Source: Pegea sp. RAD2-039 (Eukaryota > Chordata > Thaliacea > Salpida > Salpidae). From it: a DNA stretch of 64,000 nucleotides. Position 1 is the stretch's first letter. Each line of letters opens with the position of its first letter. Made by a program: the position numbers and the translations under genes. The stretch is from NCBI GenBank assembly GCA_034620365.1, contig JAQGEQ010000163.1, positions 248,001 through 312,000 of the forward strand, written 5' to 3'. The notes beneath the pieces were generated by a model that worked only from the letters and a program-made list of their open reading frames with translations, did not search any database and had not been told where the DNA came from. Shown piece after piece: positions 1 through 9,943 of the stretch.

Positions 1-1873
1 ACAAAAACTTTATGAATGAAACAAGTTAACAAAATATTAAAGAAATCGTCGACTTGCTGTGATAGTGTCTAGTAATCGATAACCTGAAAATCATCTTCTA
101 AGTTAGTCTTAAGCTAAGAAGAAAAGAGACTTCATATGTTAGTTGGTCTGATGTTATGAATAATGTAAGAGTTATAAGAAAGAAGCAAGTTAAAAGTTAG
201 TTGATGTAACAGAGGCTTTGTTACTTTCATATAAATCTGCTTGCTACTTTATCTTGACTAACACCTTTTTATGACCTCTTTCTACATTTTATAGAGATGA
301 ATGTAGAAAAAATATTAAAGATATCTCGAGAGAACTCTGGGTAGAAAATAGAAGTTTTTGATTTCAGTAAATAATATTTTTACAAAAAGAAGATGAAGAA
401 ATAACTTTTAAAAAAAGATTTGATTAATTTCAATCTGTAAACAACAACTGATCTACTAGTGAGTTATCAAATCTATAAAAGAACTAGAAGGTACACAGAT
501 TTCAAGATACAACAAGTGAACAAACACAATAGTCAAGTTGGTATAAGTCACACTAACAAAGGCCCTCAATACAGCTTTAGTTCTTATCAAGTAATAGTAA
601 ACGCGACATAAGCTAGCTACCCGCGAGCAATCCATTCATATGGCAGGTAATTGAAGCGTGTGTATTTGCTTGCTAAATTCATTATGACGTTGTTAACTCA
701 TTTAAAATAACAGCGAAAAATACTCGGTGAGAATTGACAAAAAGTTGTCTCAAGCTAGTGGTAGCTGGTAAGAAGACTGAGGTATCCGACGTAATTTCTT
801 ATATCTACTAAGTTCATGATAAGGTTAACTGCGTCCAGAAAAGTTAAAGAAGGAAAGCGTATAGGGAATCGAAAAGATTTCACCTTAATACCTTGCAACT
901 ACCGGCTGCTCTGTCAATCAAACTTTGTCGTTTTATCGCTCATGTAGCTCAGCAGGTTTTGATTAAAATCTCATTTTGATAGCGTTAGCTGGTAGTCTAG
1001 ATAAAAAGTTTTGCTTCTAATCTACAAACCACGATTTAAAGCTAAATAGATTTAATAAAACTTCGAAAATGAAACTGTCTGTCTGACGCTTTGAAAAATA
1101 CTAGATATATCATCATCGGTGTCAATCTATAAATGAGCATCATATAATTCAGTCACTTTGCTAGTTATAGCTAATTACGTTTAGTTTCATCAGATAATTG
1201 TCACAACATATCTACTGAACAAACAGCAAGCTGTTGACTTCTACTAAGTCACGCCGCGCGACTTCAAGCCAAGTGAACTGGACAATTTTCCAACAGATCG
1301 TAGATGACTAGTAAGATGTCTTTACAGTTGAAGATGCTGAGTTAGTGATGAAGAAATAAGAAGAGCAAAAAGGGATTTTTGAAGAAGTTGGGAACAAAAA
1401 CGTTGTGATCGTGAGTAGTAAGTGAAAAGTGTTCCATGTACTTCATGCAGTTTGTTCATGGAGATATTCTGAAGCTTATTTCAGCTATGAGACTTTTAGA
1501 AAAACACCCATTATCAAATAAACTTTATCGAGGTTTGTGGGAAATATAAAAAGATGTTCGATTCAATGACTACATTGATCAAATTCCCTTTTCAATATTT
1601 TGAGGATAATCTTTATGAAGTTAAGGTGCAAGTTAAGTGGTCCATTTGGTTGGTATTGAGTGGGTATACCTTTCGTCATCAGCCTGAATTTCATTCAACC
1701 AATCATCAACACCTCTTCCTGTTAGCTCAGGAAGTGGCGGTAAGGGGTTTGGAACAGAGGGAGTTCTATATTTAATCAATCTAGGTAAAATGAAATAGTT
1801 AACGTTGGCAACATCAAATTATAATCGAACATGAATAGCAAGCAGCAAGTTACTACAAAAGAAGCATTCCATC
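1..1873. other. No gene recognised; downstream flank of the Ser-rich gene
   Basis: This stretch lies downstream of the minus-strand Ser/Thr-rich gene that ends at 1874. It is moderately AT-rich with no long or conserved open frame. The only frame of note, 1554-1775 on the plus strand (73 codons), shows no domain, no repeats and no splice-site support. One CG-rich spot (CCGCGCG) sits near 1254. It may hold 3' UTR or further 3' sequence of the neighbouring gene. Confidence 0.5.
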
Positions 1874-4800
1874 TTACTTGTTGGCATCTGTAACTCCAAG
1901 TATCTCGGTGAGGCAGGACTTTGCACTGCTCTGGAAACTGTTGTTATCAGTTATAGATGGACTTTGAAAGAAAGGTGATGTCATGAGTTCGTTGTTGAAT
2001 TCATTAGTGAGAGTTGAAGCAGTTTGAACGACTTCATTAGATACTGATGCCATTGTAGTTAAAGCCTAAAAGAGTAATGTATGTTTAGAGGATTCAATTC
2101 GACGTCTAGATGCAAATCTTTATATAAAAGATGTTTTAATTATAAATTCAGTTAGTAAGAAGAATCTGTTTCAAAGATGCAAGAGACTTACTGAGTTTGA
2201 ATTACTTGATGTTGTTGAATTACTAGAAACAAAACTTCCAGAGACAATTCCAAGTTGTGAGATCACGTTAGAAGTACTTGAAGTTGGAGGTACATCAGAA
2301 GGAATTGATGAAGAATCAACTGTACTGTTTATCAAAGTATTTCCATCTGTTAGTGGTTCAGTTAAATCATCCAGAATCAAACTATTATTGACGGAGTTCT
2401 GTTGATGGACAGGATTGTGATTATCCATCCGTAAGATGTTCAGAACATCTTCAGCTGATACAAGAGGAGTATCTTCTTCTCCATGAACAAAAGGTGGAAG
2501 ACCTTCTACAAGATCACCAAGAGTATCATTCTGAGTTTCAAGGTTTTCGATATTCATTGGTAAGTCTTCGTCCGTGAGTTGAAATTTGATCATATCATCA
2601 TTACCAGCATCAGTCTCAGCAAATGGGTCGTTTGTACTTGGAGTTGAACTACTTGCCACGGTTTTTGGTCCACTACTGGCCAGGGTGTTGTTCTTCAAAG
2701 TCACTTGATCGCTTACATCGCTGAGATCAGAGACTGACGAGTTACGACTTGCTGCTGCTGCGGAGGTGGTTGTCGGATTACTTTCCAAACTGAATTGCTT
2801 GTTGGTTTTAGATTTGGTTCGTGATTGGGTTTCATTCGCTGTACTAAGTGGTGGTACTGATAATGGAGAAGCTGGTCCATTTGGGTCATTTATAGGGGAC
2901 AGATGGTCACCAATGGTCCCAACAGACCGTGGTGTTCTTGGTACGGCTGGACTGTTACAGTTTCGACGAGACATTCCTTCATTGCTACTTAAATGACGAT
3001 GTTGTTGAGAATCCATGATTGGTGTTGCTGCTTCGTGATTGGTTACAGAAGTGTAGTTTGAAAAGCGACCTGATCTAGAACTGCTTGAAGATCCAAGAGA
3101 TATTGATGAAGATTGACTTCGTGATGCTGGAGAACTTTTAGTTTGTTCATTTGCAGATAAGGTGGCGACTGTTGAACCATGAATTCCACCTGAATTATCT
3201 AATCTGATATTTTGTTGCTGTTGAACTGCTTGAGAGGGTTGGACAGATTTGGGATGTTGTTGAGGGTGTTCCCGTTGAACCCTCATCACATTAGCCGCGG
3301 AGGTTTGATTATCGTAGTGTCTGTAGAAATAGAAATTGATTAAAAGTTGAAATTATTACAAAAATATTTACAAGTTAATATTAGCAAGAAGCTTTTACTT
3401 GATGTTCAGCAAACATTCAATCAATTTAATTATTATTTAATTATCAACATTTCTGTAAGATATTTCAAATTATTTAAATCCTAATAAAATGAAATCGAAT
3501 ATAGGTGATAAACACGTGCTTCTAAATCATATATATAATTCATGAGAATTTCTTTTTCAATAGAATTCAAGCTACCAGTAGCCGTCATATGATTCGAGTT
3601 AAGGTGGGTTTGACCTTAACTAAATCAATGTAGGCTCCCGCCAAAAATTCTATTTGATTCAACAAAAGTTTGTAGAATTAAAATAATTTCTGCTGTCTAA
3701 TTCTCATCAAGTCTTACAGATTAAAAAATAAATATTTTGATTAAAGTAAAAACATGAAATAAGCAAACTAACAATTGACTTGATGCTGCAAACAACAGAA
3801 AATAGTTTTGAAGAAATAATAAATAAAAAATAACGAGAAAGTTTGAAGCGAAAAAATGACAAAGAATTTGATAGAAACTGACAAATTCAAAAACTGAAGA
3901 AGTTCACAGTTTCAAAGTTAATAGCAAAAAAAACATAATTTCGAATCTTGAAATGAAATAAGTTCTTGTCACTGAAGTAACAGAACAAAGACTCTTACAG
4001 GTAGAAGAAGATGAAATAACGAAGATAGACACAAAGCAAAGAATCGTCCCACTCAAAAAAGTATGAGCAAAAAGAGATGGAAGAGTAAAGAACAGTAGAA
4101 GAAAACAAATTTGTAAGGGTGGTTTGGTAGAGAACAGCAAACAACGTTCAAACAGGCGATACTTACTTACTTACTTTTCCTATTTTTATTGTTTTACTCA
4201 TGAGCAGAATGAGACACGCATTAAAGTGTATCTGTATAGAGCGTTTACAAATAAGAAACACAACTACTCTTGCACACAAACTACAACCACCAGCCTCATA
4301 TTCAGTTTCTTTAACTCTACATGCCGCCTACCACCAAAAATGCGACGATAAAGAAAATTTCCTCATACAAAAAAGCTCTAACAACTTTTTCTGTTTCCTT
4401 AAATACAGCGCCATGTTTCGAAAAGAAACCACAAACCTCCTGTCTCAACCACGTTCAATTCTACATTTACTTGACAGCGAAGTTATTAAATATCGTGAAA
4501 TACATCAACTAATCATATCTGCTGCTACTGCTGCTGCATACGACGTTTGTTTTCTCGAAGAAGGCTGCTACTACCTAGCAACTGTAAACACGAACAGATA
4601 TTCTTTCATTCTTTGAGTTTCAGGTGATTGAAGTGATTTTTGAGGACTGAGTGACGTGTCTACGACTAAATAATCATCTGAAATCAAGTACTAGTATGAA
4701 AAAGAAATAAACAAATGCAATAATTTGGTGTTGTCATGACAACGGCATCGAGAATGTTTGCGAATTAAAGAGTTTGAAGAAAACTTCTCCTCGTTTTTTC

Positions 4801-6394
4801 CTTTCTTTTTTTTATCGCTTTTTTTTGGTGCGAATAAAAAAGTTGTTTATTTGTTTTGATGGTAAATATAAGAGTAAAAGGCAAACACAACCTCCAAAGT
4901 TGTTGTTTGTCTACAACGTCCCTAGCCAACTTGTTTCCAACAAATAACTTTTGCTATTTTTCAAATACTCGATTTTCAGAAAACAGGTTAGCAACGAACT
5001 GATTCACTTCAAATCGTCGAAGTCGCGCGCGACATCTGGACACAGAGGTCTGGACATTGAGACCAGGACACTGAGACCAGGACACTGAGTGGTGGACACT
5101 GAGGCTTGGACACTGAGGCTAGGACACTGAGGCCTGGACACTGAGGCCTGGATACTGAGACCTGGACACTGAGTGGTGGACACTGAGTGGTGGACACTGA
5201 GTGGTGGACACTGAGGCTAGGACACTGAGGCCTGGACACTGAGACCTGGACACTGAGGCCTGGACACACAGATCTGGACACTGAGGCCTGGACACACAGA
5301 TCTGGACACTGAGACCTGGACGCTGAGGCCAAGAGACTGAGACCTGGACACTGAGACCAGGACACTGTGACCAGGACACTGAGGCTAGAACACAAAGTCC
5401 TGGACACTGAGACCTAGACACTGAGGCCTGGACACTGAGGTCTGGACACAAAGTCCTGAACACTGAGACCTGGACATTGAGACCAGGACACTGAGACCTG
5501 GACATTGAGACCTGGACATTTAGTCCTGGACACTGAGGCCTGGACACTGAGACCAAGAGACTGAGACCTGGACACTGAGGTCTGGACACTGAGACCTGGA
5601 CACTGAGGCCTGGACACACAGACCTAGGATTGGGAGTGACTACATGACATGAAGATCTCTAAATGGATCTAAGATCAATTAACAGAAGATCATCTTGAGA
5701 TCATCAGGATAATCTGGACACTGAGCCCTGGACACAGAGAACTGGACACTGAGACCTGGACATTTAGCCCTGGACACTGAGACCTGGGATTGGGAGTGAC
5801 TACATGACATGAAGATCTCTAAATGGATCTAAGATCAATTAACAGAAGATCATCTTGAGATCATCAGGATCATCTTGAGATGAAACATTAGAAAATATTT
5901 GTTATTCACCGAGATTCATGAAGAGCTGGGGTTGGTTTCAGTTGATCTCTGTTGCTAGTTGGATGTCGAGATACGTGATCAGTTGATGGAGTAGGATTGC
6001 TTGTAGAAGAAGTATCGTTCTTGTCTACACTTGAAGAGAAGTTAGAGTTGGTTGAAGAGCCTGTCAAGTAAATAGTGTTAGAAGAAGATTTGATGAAAAT
6101 CTTAAAAAATAAGCTTGTCGAAGGTAATTGAAAATTACCATTTTTTGGTTCCTCGTTGGTATCTAAGTTTGCTGCTGGTGCTGGTGGTTGTTGTTGGAAG
6201 ATAGGGCTACCAAATGGAGAAGCACTCTGTCGTCCATTAGTTGCTGAAGAGCTGACAGACACAGAAGTGACTGTGGTTGGAGATGAAGTGTTGGTCATCT
6301 TCATTTTATTGTTAGATGCACCATTAGTACTTGCTGATGTTAGAGGGATTGTGGGTGAACTACTCTGTGAACGTCTTGAAGGTTCCATTAAAAT
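1874..6394 (-). CDS. Ser/Thr/Asn-rich low-complexity protein, transcription-regulator-like (family not recognised)
   Basis: Four coding exons on the minus strand join in phase: 6388-6139, 6060-5910, 3320-2192 and 2065-1874 (stop TAA at 1874-1876). They encode about 573 aa from the ATG at 6388. The junction at 5910/3320 splits an Arg codon (CG|A). The last junction joins phase-0 ends at TCA|GTAAGT and TTTTAG|GCT. The protein is rich in Ser, Thr, Asn and Gln, with Gln-rich and SP/TP-rich segments such as AVPRTPRSVG in the middle. The C-terminal half is acidic and hydrophobic (TDEDLPMNIENL, SAEDVLNILRM), as in activation domains. I see no DNA-binding domain or enzyme motif. A nuclear cofactor role is inference from composition only. 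A possible acceptor (TTTAAAG at 6395) lies 6 nt upstream of the ATG, so 6388 may instead be internal and joined to an exon further upstream (see 9860-9943). An in-frame TAG lies a short way upstream of the ATG, so the open frame cannot run far without splicing. Confidence 0.65.
5031..5627. repeat. 14-bp minisatellite (GACCTGGACACTGA unit)
   Basis: About 42 tandem copies of a 14-bp unit, consensus GACCTGGACACTGA, with variants such as GAGGCCTGGACACT and GTGGTGGACACTGA. A few outlying copies continue at 5712-5788. Because 14 is not a multiple of three and the unit lacks stops on the minus strand, all three minus frames stay open. The resulting Ser/Gln/Cys/Pro-rich frames are a repeat artefact, not a gene. 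Confidence 0.95.
5622..5710 (+). repeat. 89-bp direct repeat, copy A
   Basis: Starts ACCTAGGATTGGGAGTGACT and ends GAGATCATCAGGAT. It matches copy B at 5782-5870 over 89 bp with one visible difference (A for G near the start). The two copies are separated by 71 bp of minisatellite units. The unit is rich in GATC tetranucleotides. Confidence 0.95.
5782..5870 (+). repeat. 89-bp direct repeat, copy B
   Basis: Second copy of the 5622-5710 unit. It is followed by an extra partial repeat of its own end (CATCTTGAGAT). The near-identity suggests a recent duplication together with flanking minisatellite. Confidence 0.95.
6061..6138 (-). other. 78-nt in-frame intron of the Ser-rich gene (inferred)
   Basis: On the minus strand the sequence runs AATG|GTAATT ... 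TTTACTTGACAG|GCTC. It is 78 nt, a multiple of three, and has no in-frame stop, so reading through adds 26 hydrophobic residues (LFFKIFIKSSS core). That segment is out of character with the Ser/Asn-rich surroundings, so I treat it as an intron. Retention would give a second, longer protein form. Confidence 0.6.
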
Positions 6395-7465
6395 CTTTAA
6401 ATGAAAATGATTGGTTAAAACTAGCCACTAGTCGATCGTTCACGGAGTTAATCGCAAAATAGAAGCACACGAGCGAACGAGCGAGTGAAAAAGTTGCTAT
6501 TGGGTGAATACATAGATACTAACATCAATTATTAATGACTAATTCCTATCCTTTTATCGATTGCTCACTTTTTATATTCTCAGATTCTATTTGCAAATCA
6601 AAATAGCCAGCAGCAAATTGGGAGTTTGAAACAGTAATCATTGTACACGTGCTTTTTCGTCAATGTTTAACCATCATCAACTACTTTTATGCAAACTGAC
6701 AATACTCAATCAACAAACACAGATGATTAAGTAGAATTGGTGACGAACTAGTTTCATTGTTACAAATATTTAAAACTGATGTCAATAAATATCGTTTCTT
6801 TTATGATTTTAAAATGGATTGTTTTTATAAAATGTCTTAAAATTAAATGAAATTAACAAATATTTTCTTACCTGAAGTTTATAGTTTTCCAAATTTAAAT
6901 TATTTTCTCATAATAACCAAAACAAAACCGAATAAAATGTTTGCTTTACTTTTAACCAAAGTAGCAAGATAATATTTAAAGATTAGATGTTATTTAAGAT
7001 AGTTTCAAATGATGTAAGATGTTAAAGAGACTTGATAAGATGATGTAGAGTTTCCAAATAAAACAAATTTGTCAGTTAAAGTTAGTTTAAAAGCCTTAAA
7101 TCGTCTGTAAAAGCAAATCACGTGGTTATAAAACTAGTAAATATCATTTAACAACAATTTAGAAGTCTAACAAAATACTTAAAATATAAAAAGTGAAATA
7201 AATAAAAGGTTACAAAGGTGTAATTGTTGATGGATTTCTTTAACAGTATCTGAAAACCTAAAAATATAGTTTTTAATCATTCTACATAGGTGTTGATTGA
7301 GGAGGTTGTTGATAAAATCGACAGATATATCTGAAAAACACAAATTTGTTATTTGATAGATGAGACGATGTACAAGTTGAAAAGGTTAGATGAGTTGTGG
7401 AAAATGTATTTAATGATCTTTACAAAGATTTGCTCTTAAAGATTTGGTGCTTGCTTCTTTGTAAA

Positions 7466-7604
7466 CAACAACAAGCAGAAACAACAGCAACAACAAGTAG
7501 AAGCAACAACAAGCAGAAACAACAACAACAACAAGTAGAAGCAACAACAAGCAGAAACAACAACAACAACAAGCAGAAACAACAACAACAAGCAGAAACA
7601 AGCG
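7466..7604 (+). repeat. CAA/CAG-rich compound simple repeat
   Basis: Tandem ACAACA runs interspersed with AAGCAGAAAC and AAGTAGAAGC words. Longer words recur, for example AACAACAAGTAGAAGCAAC. The open frames across it are Gln/Asn/Thr-rich on the plus strand and Cys/Leu/Val-rich on the minus strand, as expected for this composition. Confidence 0.9.
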
Positions 7605-8887
7605 AAGTGGATATTTCATCGCTACGAAGTTTGCTGCGCAGAAAATCGTTCAACGAAAGCGAGAAGCTTCTTTTTCTCCATCAATACTTCGCTTAATATG
7701 CATAGAAAACAGTAAGAGGTTTTTGGAGGATGAAAATAGATAAGGGGAAAAATTGATGGATAAAAGAGAAAGAAGCTAGCAGACACCAACAACAACTAAA
7801 TGTTTGGTGCAAATTGGTTGCAGTATGTCAGGTAAATATTCACAAAAACAACTAAAGGTATCAACCACAATAGATGTTGGTTTAGATGATGTTGATATGC
7901 ATGGTTGCTTTCGTTTAGTTTAACATTAGTACATATAAGCGAATTATGTCACTAACAAGCAGACTTCAACAACTAGTTGATAAGTTCCCAACTTTCACTA
8001 GAAATTTGGTTCACAATTTATCTGATGTAAATATTTACACAACGTGAAAAAGGTAACCCCACAACCAACCAAGCAACCAAGCTTTTTGTTTTCTACTATT
8101 TACTTGTTAATGATTAATCTCAACAAGTTCCCATTCCACAAGATCTAGAAAGAAGATGTGGCGATAAGTAGATATTTGTGCTTCAGAACAACTTGTTGAA
8201 GTTTGATTGACGTTGTCAACTGACAAACCGCGCGCTACCGCTTCTAGATACTCTAGCGTCGAACGTAAAGCTTCATCGCACCGCGGTCGACAGATCCTTA
8301 AACTATTATTAGCTTGAATAGAAAGAGCTAAACAGAGAGTTAGAAGAAGTTGTTTGGTTTCTCTTTCTTATTTTTTTTTTGCAGTAACCAACTTTTTCCA
8401 CTTTCGCCTTTACAACAGCGTCAACTACTGATGCGCGCGAGTGCGTGTGTATGACGCGACAAGAGCAACCGGTGGCTCGTGTGCAATGGTGCGTGACTGC
8501 AGCGCGAAGGTGAGAAGTAGCCACAGTGAGTGAAAGAGGAGTAAAGAGGAGATGTGGGCCGGCACAACCACCTACATCTTCTGTAAGATCAGCCACTGCT
8601 CCACACCACCGCCACCGATGATGGAGTTTTACACGGAACTTTCTCGTCGTAAACACCACTTAGATGGCTGGTTGGTTGCAGATGGTCGCTGGTTGCTGAT
8701 GGCTGGTTGCTGATGGTTGTAGATGGTCACTAGTTGGTTGTTGATGGTTGGTCACTGCAGATGGTCGCTGGTTGGTTGCTGATGGCTGGTTGCTGCTGGT
8801 TGAATTAAACACCAAACAAGTTGTCACCTTCTCATCATCTTTACATTTTCAATTCATTCAAAATAGCGATCTGAACCACGATGTTAC

Positions 8888-9117
8888 TGGACCAATAGAT
8901 ATGGACACTGGACTAATAGACCTGGACACTGGAACAATCAAACGACGACCAACAGACCTGGACCCTGGACCAATCAAACGACGACCAATAGATATGGAGA
9001 GTGGACTAATCAAACGGCGACCAATAAACCTGGACAGTGGACCAATCAAACGGCGACCAACAGATATGGACAGTGGACCAATCAAACGGCGACCAACAGA
9101 TATGGACAGTGGACAAC
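8888..9117 (+). repeat. 36-bp tandem repeat (12-residue period)
   Basis: About six imperfect units built on GGACCAATCAAACGGCGACC plus ACAGATATGGACAGT. The period is a multiple of three, so a plus-strand frame (8748-9230) reads a repeated DSGPIKRRPTDM motif; the minus strand also stays open. There is no flanking domain or clear splice structure, so I list it as a repeat and not as a gene. Confidence 0.85.
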
Positions 9118-9818
9118 ATTTAGGGACTGGTGGTCTTATATGTGAAGATAGAAGTGAGATGGCGTTTTCTCGTTACCAGTGGTTTCCGTTCAATTCGAAA
9201 ACAAATATTCGACGATGTCCGGGTCTTTGACAAGTTGCCCTGACGAGGTTGCCCTGACACAAGAGATCAGCTGGTTGTCGGGTGAAGATGTGGAAGCGAA
9301 AAAGATGTAGCAGCAGATATAAAAGTTTGCTGAAAATATCGCCCGAAGCAAGACGAGACGCGATAATATGAAGCTAGTAAATAAATGGTGAGAAGCATAA
9401 ATAGATTTGTTTGGTTGATAAGAGGAAATGGAACAAACAAGAAATTAAAAACCATTCAAGTGACGAACATCACTTTTCACTACAAATTGCGCCCACTAGC
9501 GGATGGAATATTTGAGTTTGAAGAATTGGGTTTGCTTGTTAATTAATCATTTCAATAAATCAATGAAATGATCAGAAAAGTCTTCAAATAGAATTTTAAA
9601 AGATTTCAGAGGCTTGAAGGGGATGGTAATAAACAAAGTTGAGATGAAATTTACGTTTTAAACATCTCTCTACTCATATACACGGCGCCACCACATTTGT
9701 ATCGACAAAAAGAGAAAGTACATGTACAAAAAGAAAGAAAGAGATAGTGGTGGAGGGGTGGGAAGCCTGAAGCGAATGCGAAAAGTAGGAGCTGAGAAGT
9801 GAGGAGTTATTTCCTTCT

Positions 9819-9848
9819 CCTGCCTGCTTGCTTGCCTGCTTGCTTGTA
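9819..9848 (+). repeat. GCTT/GCCT simple repeat
   Basis: Short run of CTGCTTGC and CTGCCTGC words just beyond the donor side of the candidate exon at 9860-9943. Confidence 0.8.
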
Positions 9849-9859
9849 TGTTTGCTTAC

Positions 9860-9943
9860 GACTAAATCGATAAACTTATAATCGATCGGGCCAACTTTCA
9901 TCTCATTGGATACTGCTTCTAAATCATTTATATTTTCACGCAT
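9860..9943 (-). CDS. Candidate 28-codon first exon on the minus strand
   Basis: An ATG at 9943 opens 28 codons ending in a good donor (GATTTAGTC|GTAAGC). The peptide begins MRENINDLEAVSNEMK and ends FIDLV. A 3' acceptor (GGTTCAG) lies 20 nt upstream of the ATG, as in other genes of this window. The exon ends in phase 0, and the Ser-rich gene at 6394 can be entered in phase 0 after a TTTAAAG acceptor (ATT TTA ATG GAA). It could therefore be the true first exon of that gene, across a 3.5-kb intron. The link is inference; the exon could also belong to another transcript or be chance. Confidence 0.3.

Larger units (their letters stand above)
3321..5909 (-). other. Large intron of the Ser-rich gene
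   Basis: Donor CG|GTGAAT at 5909 and acceptor TTTCTACAG at 3321. The intron is about 2.6 kb, far longer than most introns here. It holds the 14-bp minisatellite and the 89-bp direct duplication. Short open frames between 3904 and 4616 have no domain or composition signal and look like chance frames. Confidence 0.6.
6395..9859. other. Non-coding or unresolved region upstream of the Ser-rich gene
   Basis: No conserved coding sequence is visible. It contains a CAA/CAG-rich repeat (7466-7604), irregular GGTTGCTGATGG-type repeats (about 8664-8795), a 36-bp tandem repeat (8888-9117) and CGCGCG spots near 8228 and 8432. If the candidate exon at 9860-9943 is real, this is one long intron. Confidence 0.4.

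Noticed and set aside
4124-4616. Overlapping plus-strand frames of 63-138 codons
   Set aside because: Three different frames overlap, none has recognisable sequence, and the region lies in the large intron of the minus-strand Ser-rich gene.
5009-5619. Ser/Gln/Cys-rich minus-strand open frames up to 166 codons
   Set aside because: They follow from the 14-bp minisatellite, open in all three minus frames, and lie inside an intron.
7397-7696. Gln/Asn-rich plus frame and Cys/Leu/Val-rich minus frames
   Set aside because: Products of a CAA/CAG simple repeat; no conserved sequence outside it.
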